Assembly (NCBI RefSeq): GCF_050908995.1
Contig: NW_027485014.1
Coordinates: 1-64,000, forward strand
DNA length: 64,000 bases
Source of the DNA: Andrena cerasifolii
Lineage: Eukaryota > Arthropoda > Insecta > Hymenoptera > Andrenidae
Direction of reading: 5' to 3'
Numbering within the stretch: the stretch's first letter is position 1; each line of letters opens with the position of its first letter. The notes under the pieces were generated by a model. It was not told the origin of the DNA. It worked only from the letters and a program-made list of their open reading frames with translations, and ran no database searches. Made by a program: the position numbers and the translations under genes. Positions 24,301 to 33,248 of the stretch are shown here, in pieces.

Positions 24301-24894
24301 CGGGTTACCTACATGTACGAAGAAGGTGGTCTTTGATCTAGCGGTTAATACGATCGGGTTCCTGTCTACAAACGGAATTGAAGTTCCGTGGAACTCTAAA
24401 CGCTTTTCTAAGTAGTTTATTGTTACGTCGCGTTCCATTAAAAATTCTGACCCTAATATTCCTTGGGTTTTAATTGGGAAGTCGTCGTCGACTACATGGA
24501 ACGTGACGTCGTTGCCCAAGATGGTTACTCTTATTGTTCCAAGGGTAGAGACGGGATCATGTGAAATACCTCTCAATAATACTTGGTTTCCCGGGTCGAT
24601 GTCTTTGAATCGCTTTACGGCCTGGATTTTTAACAAATTTACCTCCGAGCCGGTATCGATCATTAATTCGGGCGTTTTCCCGAAGTCCGTGGATTGGATT
24701 ATTACGGATGGGACCTTACCATCGGTGTTTAGTTGCGCGGTGGCGATTCTAGTAGCGGTCTTTCCGTGTCCGCTTGTATTATGATTGGACGCGCTCCTGT
24801 TTGGCCCGTTCCACGGTACGCATCCATAGTTGTCCGTGGGGGCGGGGCGTTTCCCGAATCCCTTTGTCGGAAGGTTCCAGGGTTTCGGTCGTTG
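21349..24894 (-). CDS. pol: Pol, main part: protease, reverse transcriptase, RNase H, integrase zinc domain
   Basis: The frame is open from 24894 and overlaps gag by about 166 nt in the -1 frame; the first Met is at 24663 (numbering below is from it). The protease has the DTG active site at residues 3-5. RT shows the VFDLASG aspartate near 415 and the YLDD box at 477-480. RNase H has D626 (TTDASE), E667, D692 (LYTDHQPL) and D735. A hydrophilic linker (about 741-905) rich in Ser, Pro and acids is followed by a roughly 130-residue globular segment of unassigned role. The integrase HHCC domain has H1054, H1061, C1091 and C1094. The frame ends at TGA 21349-21351, directly between the HHCC domain and the catalytic core. 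All catalytic residues are present, so that single nonsense codon is the only defect seen in pol. Confidence 0.95.
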   Translation of the reverse strand, partial: QRPKPWNLPTKGFGKRPAPTDNYGCVPWNGPNRSASNHNTSGHGKTATRIATAQLNTDGKVPSVIIQSTDFGKTPELMIDTGSEVNLLKIQAVKRFKDIDPGNQVLLRGISHDPVSTLGTIRVTILGNDVTFHVVDDDFPIKTQGILGSEFLMERDVTINYLEKRLEFHGTSIPFVDRNPIVLTARSKTTFFVHVGNPNIEEGYLPRLDLGTGVHAGNALVRNQDGKAYLQIINSNGVDTAVTIPTVELEEFDRIIPEPRQNRPKETTMPTGTTPIPDLIKNKSLLAPDPSIHYFEAPAKVHSPSTPAHYAKFTLPLTSLKSLAVTSGSKTRENSEETPSRVERILQSISTEHMNQEEKHHVQEIIRKNHDLFHLPDEKLGHTNVIQHRIQTTDPVPVNTKQYRFPPVHKKEIDQQVRKLLENEIVKPSLSPYNSPVWIVSKKPGPDGEPQWRMVIDFRELNKKTVADAYPLPNINEILDQLGGAKYFSVFDLASGFHQIPMKPEDAPKTAFSTPHGHYEFVRMPFGLCNAPATFQRLMDHTLTGLQGTEMFVYLDDIVLYASSLTEHLIKFKKLAHRLREANLKLQPSKCKFLHREVAYLGHIITEEGVKPDQQKVQAVRNYPAPRTPKGIKEFLGLTGYYRRFIPEFSKTARPLTSLLKKDTAFAWGPSQQSAFDHLRSALQNEPILQYPNFELEFHVTTDASEYAIGGILSQAVTDKELPIAYASRLLNKAEINYSTIEKELLAIVYCVRYFRPYLYGRKFILYTDHQPLIWLHKVKDPTSRLVRWRLKLAEYKYEIRYQPGKSNKLADALSRNPPTVAACPVRPREEADDDWEDLSGTPSSPKRPRTVNAPTSAATPTASTHWGTIPRRTQPYRKVRQKETPTTKPPDSSPNTLQETMSSVEEENQEEESERLSTPHSIMSPPRPFTPQEQDDPDSEAVSMGSNESSSDSDSSIIELDDLHEAAYEADPDRDIRVTPSISRDPLSLRKDTLVFFLSADGKPCDDGAKHLEAMGTLTAPSDLTLGKAHVKYNKGQILIGLVIKETKDTPLTATTWDDALASLKNVVRELIIHSFSIAKTTNIDQLNWQDIIMGVLEAVNEEDTSVTICLQLVQIPVESERQNIITENHASAIAGHKGVTKTYNRIRSHYFWKGMKKAVESYVRNCADCQRKKLVRVKT

Positions 24895-26102
24895 TTATTA
24901 AACATACGTTTCCTGCATTCCGAGATCAAATGGCCGGGCTTCTTACAATATCCACAAATTCGTAGCTCCGTAGGCCTTGAAGGAGGAGGTCGGTTTTTGT
25001 CCCAGTAAGGGAGCAGAGGTTTGGGCGCTTGGTGTCCATATTCCGCAGCGCGGTTTGGAGGATGCCTTTCGTAAGGTTGGGCGGTTGAACCTTGATTACC
25101 TCGACAGGACCGCGCGTCGTGGCCCGTTTTGTTGCAGAGTTGGCAAGTTAATTTCGGAGTCTTCTGCTCCGAAAATCGTAGGCGGTCCCTGTCAATCTTC
25201 TTGTCTACGAGCACGGCTTGATCGAACGCTTCGTCGAGCGTATCGAATTGGTGTTGCTGTAGCCTCATCCTAATGTGGGGGGGAAGTCCATCGACGAACG
25301 AATCTAGGGTTAGCCAATCTAATTCCTGAGGGCGATTTCGCGCGAAGTCGCGGTAGTATTCTCTGTCCTCTTCTAGAATGGCGAATCGGAGGTCCTTAAC
25401 GCGTGAAATGTATTCCAGTATGTGCTCGTTGTTTCCTTTTATGACGTTAGCGAGTTCCCCACGATAGTGGTCCGATGATTTAGCAGGAGAAAAGGTACGT
25501 TTGAGTTGCTTAATTATGTCGTTTACGGAGTCGAAGGCCCGATCCTCAACGGCCAAGTACGCATGGTCTTGCAGCTTATTTCTCAACAACCTCGTTAGCT
25601 GGGGTTCGGCTTGCGAGGGAATCAGAGCCTTAGCCCTGTTGCAGGCTCTCGCGAATTGCAACACAGACATGTTGTGACCATTAAACTTTGGGACCGTTTC
25701 TACGGCGTCTTTCAATTTGATCTGGGGCGATGGACCTTGGTCCGAAATGTCCCCGAAATTTAATACCGGTTTCCTATCGAAACGGGAGGAACCTGGAGTG
25801 GCGAAATTGTTCGCCGTTGGCGGGGGTACGAGAAGTTTTTCTATCATCTCGCGGATGGCGTGAATTTGATCGGAGAGGCCTTCAGGCGCGGGGTGCCTCG
25901 AGCCTGTAGCTATGTCCGAGTGCGTATTGGATTCCGGGTTTCTAATGTATTTCCCGTGCAAGCTCTCGATTTCGGCTTGTTTCTGTCGTAATAATTGCAC
26001 TTTCTCCATTAATTCGGCGGTAGCGGAGTTTACAGCGTTAGCGGAAGCGCCCGCGATTTGGTCTAGTACGCAAGAGTCGTCGGTTTCGCCGTACACAGAC
26101 AT
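24729..26102 (-). CDS. gag: Gag: capsid and nucleocapsid with two CCHC zinc knuckles
   Basis: The frame gives 457 residues from an ATG at 26102. The N-terminal region (residues 28-50) is helical and heptad-like. The central part from about residue 137 to 305 (KFNGHNMSVLQFARAC onward) resembles the retrotransposon Gag capsid domain of insect 412-like elements, judged from memory. Two nucleocapsid knuckles are explicit: C320-X2-C323-X4-H328-X4-C333 and C383-X2-C386-X4-H391-X4-C396, separated by a proline-rich basic linker. Gag assembles the cytoplasmic particle and binds genomic RNA. The stop at 24729 is bypassed by the frameshift signal at 24849-24855 to make Gag-Pol. No internal stop or gap is seen, so Gag should be functional in this copy. 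Confidence 0.93.
   Translation of the reverse strand: MSVYGETDDSCVLDQIAGASANAVNSATAELMEKVQLLRQKQAEIESLHGKYIRNPESNTHSDIATGSRHPAPEGLSDQIHAIREMIEKLLVPPPTANNFATPGSSRFDRKPVLNFGDISDQGPSPQIKLKDAVETVPKFNGHNMSVLQFARACNRAKALIPSQAEPQLTRLLRNKLQDHAYLAVEDRAFDSVNDIIKQLKRTFSPAKSSDHYRGELANVIKGNNEHILEYISRVKDLRFAILEEDREYYRDFARNRPQELDWLTLDSFVDGLPPHIRMRLQQHQFDTLDEAFDQAVLVDKKIDRDRLRFSEQKTPKLTCQLCNKTGHDARSCRGNQGSTAQPYERHPPNRAAEYGHQAPKPLLPYWDKNRPPPSRPTELRICGYCKKPGHLISECRKRMFNNNDRNPGTFRQRDSGNAPPPRTTMDAYRGTGQTGARPIIIQADTERPLLESPPRN
24811..24855 (-). promoter_or_regulatory. Predicted -1 ribosomal frameshift signal between gag and pol
   Basis: In the gag frame the heptamer G GGA AAC (24855 down to 24849) has exact X XXY YYZ phasing. 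Slippage by -1 enters the pol frame, which opens at 24894. After a 9-nt spacer, CCACGG (24839-24834) can pair with CCGTGG (24816-24811) in a stem with a 17-nt loop. Heptamer, spacer and stem match the layout of retroviral -1 frameshift sites. Whether a pseudoknot forms was not computed. Confidence 0.75.
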
Positions 26103-26182
26103 GGTTGTATTGTTTGGGGTTGCCTTAGAAATATTCTAATGTTTTCAGCGTCCGGTAGCCGTTATTTAAAAATCAAGGTGTT

Positions 26183-26524
26183 TTAAACCTGGGTAAAATT
26201 ATCAAATCTAATGTAGCTCTTATTTGAGAGGAGGTAACTTTCTGAGCACTCGTCGCAGTTACTTATGGGGCGCCCTGGAATTAGAGGATTTCTGCACCGA
26301 GGGCAATATTTAGGTACGTTATACGTATAATAATAATGGGTCCAATATACTTCTACCGTATCTGCAGGCGAAAAGCTAGAGCAATTTAGGCAAATCTCGC
26401 TGCCGTCCGTGGTTGTTGCTATGCCGCCAGAAACGCAGATCAGCGCATTCAAATATGCTGAAATGCTTTGTAGTCTGCGGCTCCGGTAAGATAGCACGCT
26501 TCGAAGAGGGTATGTAATGCACAT
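26183..26524 (-). CDS. Leader ORF between PBS and gag, three CxxC pairs (zinc-ribbon-like)
   Basis: An ATG-initiated 113-residue frame sits in the untranslated leader, ending 80 nt before the gag ATG and in a different frame. It has three CxxC pairs: C45-C48 (CLNC), C74-C77 (CPRC) and C90-C93 (CDEC), with a Tyr-rich stretch (WTHYYYTYN) between the first two. The spacing suggests one zinc ribbon plus an extra pair. I do not recognise the family, and Ty3/gypsy elements do not normally carry such a gene here. It could be an accessory protein, a captured host fragment, or a translated upstream ORF that tunes gag translation. The ordered cysteines argue against chance, but one copy cannot prove coding. 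Confidence 0.5.
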   Translation of the reverse strand: MCITYPLRSVLSYRSRRLQSISAYLNALICVSGGIATTTDGSEICLNCSSFSPADTVEVYWTHYYYTYNVPKYCPRCRNPLIPGRPISNCDECSESYLLSNKSYIRFDNFTQV

Positions 26525-26592
26525 TCTAGATATAGGGACGTTGTGGGTACCGTATATACAAAGAACCTATTCTTTGTTAACGGTAGACGAAC

Positions 26593-26610
26593 ATCCCACC
26601 GCTGTCACCA
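26593..26610 (-). other. Candidate primer-binding site
   Basis: Six nt after the 5' LTR end, the - strand reads TGGTGACAGCGGTGGGAT. A start with TGG complements the CCA tail of a tRNA. I cannot assign the tRNA without a search. The leader between here and gag (26103-26592) holds the CxxC ORF and nothing else recognised. Confidence 0.7.
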
Positions 26611-26684
26611 AATTTATGTCACGTCCCGGGTGAAGGTCTTTTTTAGGGGAATGACATAGTTGGGGTAGATCGGGAGGAAGCCTT

Positions 26685-26986
26685 GGCACGAAAACCAGTT
26701 TCGCGACACAAGGCTAGTTGGGGGAGTTTAGGCACGAAAACCAGCTTCGCGGCACTAAGCAGGATAGGACTTTGGCACGAAAACTAGTTTCGCGGCACAA
26801 AGCGAGGCAGGAGTTAGGCACGAAAACAAGTTTCGCGGCACTAGGAACGATGGGAGTTAGGCACGAAAGCAGGTTTCGCGGCACTAGGAACGATGGGAGT
26901 TAGGCACGAAAACAGGTTTCGCGGCACTAGGCACGATGGGAGTTAGGCAGGAAAACAAGTTTCGCGGCGCAAGCAACCAGGGAAGG
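26685..26986. repeat. Seven ~43-bp tandem repeats inside the LTR, each with a hairpin
   Basis: Units start GGCACGAAAAC and continue through GTTTCGCGGCAC plus a variable tail. Starts fall at about 26685, 26731, 26774, 26817, 26860, 26903 and 26946; the last unit is the most diverged. Each unit contains the inverted repeat CGAAAAC..GTTTCG, so the RNA of this region could form a series of short stem-loops. The repeats lie in the R/U5 part of the LTR, so any transcript leader would contain them. Confidence 0.85.
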
Positions 26987-27282
26987 TAAAGCAGTAATCA
27001 AGCACCAGAGTGACACCCGTTAGACACAAGCATGGGTATTTAAAGTCCTGATAATTGGATTTACCGTTGCATTAATATAAGAAACCTCGCGTTATATTTC
27101 TTTATAATAGAGGTAACGGTATGGTCGTACAAGGCCTATACGAAAGTAAGCCTTGTAAACACTGTAAGAAATCCCGGAGTTCGCGAACCGAGATCAGCTG
27201 TTGCAGTGGCTTGTCATGATTCGGTAATTCCGTAACCGAAGGATCACTACAATAATTCGAAGCGTTATTTAGAAAAAGAACG

Positions 27283-27288
27283 TTTATT
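27283..27288 (-). terminator. Poly(A) signal AATAAA of the 5' LTR
   Basis: AATAAA on the - strand lies about 430 nt downstream of the TATA box within the complete LTR. The truncated 3' LTR lacks the corresponding region, so the element has lost its own 3'-end formation signal. Confidence 0.55.
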
Positions 27289-27712
27289 CAGTTCAAAGCA
27301 TATGTGGTAATATTATAATAATGCGTGGGACGTTGAGCATTAGCACAAAACATTTATATAAATGGTAAACAATAGCAATATAGATGAACATGAAATATGC
27401 GAGTATTAGCAATAGACAAGAATATGAAAAGCAATAAGCGTTAGGAATGTTAAGATGATATAAACGATAAGCAATAATAAGAAAAGCATAAGCAAGAAAG
27501 TGTAATATAAATGGCGATGATATGCAGTGTTATAATAAGTAATATTAATTGCTCACAGTTGTTGTCGAAAGTGAATCTCTCGTCGAGAGTAGTTGCACTG
27601 AATTTAATGCACGTTAGTTAAATTGTTACTTTCGTTGAACTGTCTCTATGGAAGAGCTTTCCGTAGAAGAAGAGTCCGTAGAAGAAGAGTGCTACGGCCT
27701 CTGGGGCCCTTG

Positions 27713-27720
27713 TATTTATA
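27713..27720 (-). promoter_or_regulatory. TATA box of the 5' LTR
   Basis: TATAAATA on the - strand lies about 510 nt from the LTR start. Transcription would run toward lower coordinates through gag and pol. It sits 39 bp past the point where the 3' LTR copy was cut (27759), so the truncated copy has no core promoter. Confidence 0.7.
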
Positions 27721-30700
27721 CAGTGTTTAGGTATGAGGGGTGTGCGCGGTATGCACCGTGACTCATGCACGAAATATGCGTCGCAATAAGACTTCCGGGT
27801 TTTTTATAAAGGGCATTCGAAAAGGACTTCGCAATATTATTTCCGGGGTTTTTATGAGGGGCGCTCGAGAAGGGGGACTCAAACTAGTTACATGTGGTTT
27901 GCGTGTTTTGATTGGAACGGGGTAAGAGTGGCTTTGACTCGGTGGGTCGTAGGGAGGTCGTGAGACGTAGTCTCGATGTAAGAGGGTTTTTGGGACGAGG
28001 GACTTGTTTAGACTTTGAAGGTGAGGGAGGAGATCGTGCCTCGTAGGGCGTAGAGGGAAGGGGATTTCGTAGTAGATCATCTTGAGATAGGGACCGCTAA
28101 GGTATATCGTCAAGGTGGTCGGTAGTTGGGAAAAAGGGGTAAGATTTGAATTCGAGGGATTTTGGCGAAGATTTGGAGTTATTTGTGGGGAAGACTCTAA
28201 TTACGACTGCGCGAAAAATAGTGGGACGTCACACGAGTAAAACGAGTAAAACGAGCAAAACTAGTAAAACGAGTAAAACGAGTAAAACGAGTAAAACGAG
28301 TAAAACGAGCAAAACTAGTAAAACGAGTAAAACGAGTAAAACGAGTAAAACGAGTAAAACGAGTAAAACGAGTCAAACGAGTGAAACGAGTGAAACGAGT
28401 GAAACGAGTAAAACGAGTAATACGAGTAAAACGACTAAAACGAGTAAAACGAGTAAAACGAGTAAAACGAGTAAAACGAGTAAAACTAGTAAAACTAGTA
28501 AAACGAGTAAAACTAGTAAAACGAGTAAAACGAGTAAAACTAGTAAAACTAGTAAAACGAGTAAAACGAGTAAAACGAGTAAAACGAGTAACACGAGTAA
28601 AACGAGTAAAACGAGTAAAACGAGTAAAACGAGTAAAACGAGTAAAACGAGTAAAACGAGTAAAACGAGTAAAACGAGTAATACGAGTAAAACGAGTAAA
28701 ACGAGTAATACGAGTAATACGAGTAAAACGAGTAAAACGAGTAAAACTAGTAAAACGAGTAAAACGAGTAAAACTAGTAAAACTAGTAAAACGAGTAAAA
28801 CGCGTAAAACGAATAAAACGAGTAAATCGAGTAAAACGAGTAAAACGAGTAAAACGAGTAAAACGAGTAAAACGAGTAAAACGAGTAAAACGAGTAAAAC
28901 GAGTAAAACGAGTAAAACGAGTAAAACGAGTAAAACGAGTAAATCGAGCAAAACGAGTAAAACGAGTAAAACGAGGAAAACGAGTAAAACGAGTAACACG
29001 AGTAAAACGAGTAAAACGAGTAAAACGAGTAAAACGAGTAAAACGAGTAAAACGAGTAATACGACTAAAACGAGTAAAACGAGTAAAACGAGTAAAACGA
29101 GTAAAACGAGTAAAACGAGTAAAACGAGTAAAACGAGTAAAACGAGTAAAACGAGTAAAACGAGTAAAACTAGTAAAACTAGTAAAACGAGTAAAACGAG
29201 TAAAACGAGTAAAACGAGTAACACGAGTAACACGAGTAACACGAGTAACACGAGTAACACGAGTAACACGAGTAACACGAGTAAAACGAGTAAAACGAGT
29301 AAAACGAGTAAAACGAGTAAAACGAGTAAAACGAGTAAAACGAGTAAAACGAGTAAAACGAGTAAAACGAGTAAAACGAGTAAAACGAGTAAAACGAGTA
29401 AAACGAGTAAAACGAGTAAAACGAGTAAAACGAGTAAAACGAGTAAAACGAGTAAAACGAGTAAAACGAGTAAAACGAGTAAAACGAGTAAAACGAGTAA
29501 AACTAGTAAAACTAGTAAAACGAGTAAAACTAGTAAAACGAGCGAAACGAGCGAAACGAGCGAAACGAGCGAAACGAGCGAAACGAGCGAAACGAGCGAA
29601 ACCAGCGAAACCAGCGAAACGAGCGAAACGAGCGAAACGAGCAAAACGAGCAAAACGAGCAAAACGAGCAAAACGAGCAAAACGAGCAAAACGAGCAAAA
29701 CGAGCAAAACGAGTAAAACGAGTAAAACGAGTAAATCGAGCAAAACGAGCAAAACGAGTAAAACGAGTAAAACGAGTAAAACGAGTAAATCGAGTAAAAC
29801 GAGTAAATCGAGTAAAACGAGTAAAACGAGCAAAACGAGCAAAACGAGCAAAACGAGCAAAACTAGCAAAACTAGCAAAACTAGCAAAACTAGCAAAACT
29901 AGCAAAACGAGTAAAACGAGTAAAACGAGTAAAACGAGTAAAACGAGTAAAACGAGTAAAACGAGTAAAACGAGTAAAACGAGTAAAACGAGTAAAACGA
30001 GTAAAACGAGTAAAACGAGTAAAACGAGTAAAACGAGTAAAACGAGTAAAACGAGTAAAACGAGTAAAACGAGTAAAACGAGTAAAACGAGTAAAACGAG
30101 TAAAACGAGTAAAACGAGTAAAACTAGTAAAACTAGTAAAACTAGTAAAACTAGTAAAACGAGTAAAACGAGTAAAACGAGTAAAACGAGTAAATCGAGC
30201 AAAACTAGTCAAACGAGTGAATCGAGTGAAACGAGTGAAACGAGTAAAACGAGTAAAACGAGTAAAACGAGTAAAACGAGTAAAACGAGTAAAACGAGTA
30301 AAACTAGTAAAACTAGTAAAACTAGTAAAACTAGTAAAACTAGTAAAACTAGTAAAACGAGTAAAACGAGTAAAACGAGTAAAACGAGTAAAACGAGTAA
30401 ATCGAGCAAAACTAGTAAAACGAGTGAATCGAGTGAAACGAGTGAAACGAGTAAAACGAGTAAAACGAGTAAAACGAGTAAAACGAGTAAAACGAGTAAA
30501 ACGAGTAAAACGAGTAAAACGAGTAAAACGAGTAAAACGTGTAAAACGAGTAAAACGAGTAAAACGAATCAAACGAGTAAAACGAGTAAAACGAGTAAAA
30601 CGAGTAAAACGAGTAAAACGAGTAAAACGAGTAAAACGAGTAAAACGAGTAAAACGAGTAAAACGAGTAAAACGAGTAAAACGAGTAATACGAGTAAAAC

Positions 30701-31225
30701 GAGTAAAACGAGTAATACGAGTAATACGAGTAAAACGAGTAAAACTAGTAAAACGAGTAAAACGAGTAAAACTAGTAAAACTAGTAAAACGAGTAAAACG
30801 CGTAAAACGAGTAAAACGAGTAAATCGAGTAAAACGAGTAAAACGAGTAAAACGAGTAAAACGAGTAAAACGAGTAAAACGAGTAAAACGAGTAAAACGA
30901 GTAAATCGAGTAAATCGAGCAAAACTAGTAAAACGAGTGAATCGAGTGAAACGAGTAAAACGAGTAAAACGAGTAAAACGAGTAAAACGAGTAAAACGAG
31001 TAAAACGAGTAAAACGAGTAAAACGAGTAAAACGAGTAAAACTAGTAAAACTAGTAAAACTAGTAAAACGAGCAAAACGAGCAAAACGAGGAAAACGAGT
31101 AAAACGAGTAAAACGAGTAAAACGAGTAAAACGAGTAAAACGAGTAAAACGAGTAAAACGAGTAAAACGACTAAAACGAGTAAAACGAGTAAAACGAGTA
31201 AAACGAGTAAAACGAGTAAAACGAG

Positions 31226-31403
31226 TGAAACGAGCGAAACGAGCGAAACGAGCGAAACGAGCGAAACGAGCGAAACGAGCGAAACGAGCGAAACGAGCGA
31301 AACGAGCGAAACGAGCGAAACGAGCGAAACGAGCGAAACGAGCGAAACGAGCGAAACGAGCGAAACGAGCGAAACGAGCGAAACGAGCGAAACGAGCGAA
31401 ACG
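31226..31403 (-). repeat. Homogeneous run of one satellite variant (GAGCGAAAC units)
   Basis: About 19 consecutive units carry the same GCG substitution, followed by about ten units of GAGCAAAAC. Comparable pure runs are GAGTAACAC at 29216-29280 and GAGCGAAAC at 29539-29640. Such runs indicate very local unit amplification on top of the larger block duplications. Confidence 0.8.
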
Positions 31404-33248
31404 AGCAAAACGAGCAAAACGAGCAAAACGAGCAAAACGAGCAAAACGAGCAAAACGAGCAAAACGAGCAAAACGAGCAAAACGAGCAAAACGAGTAAAA
31501 CGAGTAAAACGAGTAAAACGAGTAAATCGAGTAAAACGAGTAAAACGAGTAAAACGAGTAAAACGAGTAAAACGAGTAAAACGAGTAAAACTAGTAAAAC
31601 TAGTAAAACTAGTAAAACTAGTAAAACTAGTAAAACTAGTAAAACGAGTAAAACGAGTAAAACGAGTAAAACGAGTAAAACGAGTAAATCGAGCAAAACT
31701 AGTAAAACGAGTGAATCGAGTGAAACGAGTAAAACGAGTAAAACGAGTAAAACGAGTAAAACGAGTAAAACGAGTAAAACGAGTAAAACGAGTAAAACGA
31801 GTAAAACGTGTAAAACGAGTAAAACGAGTAAAACGAATCAAACGAGTAAAACGAGTAAAACGAGTAAAACGAGTAAAACGAGTAAAACGAGTAAAACGAG
31901 TAAAACGAGTAAAACGAGTAAAACGAGTAATACGAGTAAAACGAGTAAAACGAGTAATACGAGTAAAACGAGTAAAACTAGTAAAACGAGTAAAACGAGT
32001 AAAACTAGTAAAACTAGTAAAACGAGTAAAACGCGTAAAACGAGTAAAACGAGTAAATCGAGTAAAACGAGTAAAACGAGTAAAACGAGTAAAACGAGTA
32101 AAACGAGTAAAACGAGTAAAACGAGTAAAACGAGTAAAACGAGTAAATCGAGTAAATCGAGCAAAACTAGTAAAACGAGTGAATCGAGTGAAACGAGTAA
32201 AACGAGTAAAACGAGTAAAACGAGTAAAACGAGTAAAACGAGTAAAACGAGTAAAACGAGTAAAACGAGTAAAACGAGTAAAACGAATCAAACGAGTAAA
32301 ACGAGTAAAACGAGTAAAACGAGTAAAACGAGTAAAACGAGTAAAACGAGTAAAACGAGTAAAACGAGTAAAACGAGTAAAACGAGTAAAACGAGTAAAA
32401 CGAGTAAAACGAGTAAAACGAGTAAATCGAGTAAAACGAGTAAATCGAGTAAAACGAGTAAAACGAGTAAAACGAGTAAAACGAGTAAAACGAGTAAAAC
32501 GAGTAAAACGAGTAAAACGAGTAAAACGAGTAAAACGAGTAAAACGAGCAAAACTAGTAAAACGAGTAAAACGAGCAAAACGAGCAAAACTAGTAAAACG
32601 AGTAAAACGAGCAAAACGAGTAAAACGAGTGAAACGAGTAAAACGAGTAAAACGAGTAAAACGAGTAAAACGAGTAAAACGAGCAAAACGAGCAAAACGA
32701 GTAAAACGAGTAAACGAGTAAAACGAGTGAAACGAGTGAAACGAGTGAAACGAGTAAAACGAGCAAAACGAGCAAAACGAGCAAAACGAGTAAAACGAGT
32801 AAAACGAGTAAAACGAGTAAAACGAGTAAAACGAGCAAAACTAGTAAAACGAGGAAAACGAGGAAAACGAGGAAAACGAGGAAAACGAGTAAAACGAGTA
32901 AAACGGGTAAAACGAGTAAAACGAGTAAATCGAGTAAAACGAGTAAATCGAGTAAAACGAGTAAAACGAGTAAAACGAGCAAAACGAGCAAAACGAGCAA
33001 AACGAGCAAAACGAGCAAAACGAGCAAAACGAGCAAAACTAGCAAAACGAGTAAAACGAGTAAAACGAGTAAAACGAGTAAAACGAGTAAAACGAGTAAA
33101 ACGAGTAAAACGAGTAAAACGAGTAAAACGAGTAAAACGAGTAAAACGAGTAAAACGAGTAAAACGAGTAAAACGAGTAAAACGAGTAAAACGAGTAAAA
33201 CGAGTAAAACGAGTAAAACGAGTAAAACGAGTAAAACGAGTAAAACGA

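Larger units (their letters stand above)
19146..28233 (-). mobile_element. Ty3/gypsy LTR retrotransposon, young, 3' LTR truncated
   Basis: Read on the - strand the order is: complete 5' LTR (28233 to 26617), candidate PBS, leader ORF with CxxC motifs, gag, pol joined by a -1 frameshift, a third small ORF, PPT, and a partial 3' LTR (19620 to 19146). The domain order PR-RT-RNase H-IN marks it as Ty3/gypsy (Metaviridae). RT and Gag resemble insect 412/17.6-like elements from memory; I could not run a phylogeny. The retained 475 bp of the 3' LTR match the 5' LTR without a difference I can see, so insertion was recent. No target-site duplication is visible, because the left flank was replaced by satellite of the opposite polarity. 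Pol carries one in-frame TGA, so this copy is probably not autonomous. Confidence 0.93.
26617..28233 (-). mobile_element. Complete 5' LTR, 1617 bp
   Basis: On the - strand it begins TGTGACGTCCC and ends GGGACGTGACA, near-perfect terminal inverted repeats. The candidate PBS follows directly. It contains a TATA box (27713-27720), a duplicated 15-bp motif just downstream (27661-27675 and 27676-27690, CCGTAGAAGAAGAGT on the + strand), an AATAAA (27283-27288), and seven 43-bp repeats near its 3' end. From these marks U3 is about 0.5 kb and R plus U5 about 1 kb. The first 475 bp of U3 are the only part retained in the 3' copy. At 28234 it abuts satellite of AAAACGAGT polarity. Confidence 0.85.

Noticed and set aside
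26718..26903. 61-codon + strand ORF in the LTR
   Set aside because: It is produced by the 43-bp tandem repeats and is antisense to the element; no coding support.
27759..28233. 475-bp repeat taken as the complete LTR
   Set aside because: No PBS follows at 27758. The TATA box, poly(A) signal and matching terminal inverted repeat lie further on, ending at 26617, followed by a PBS.
19141..28238. Target-site duplication around the Ty3 element
   Set aside because: The flanks are ACTCG on the left and CGAGT on the right, which are reverse complements rather than direct repeats, and the left LTR end is truncated, so no duplication can be expected.
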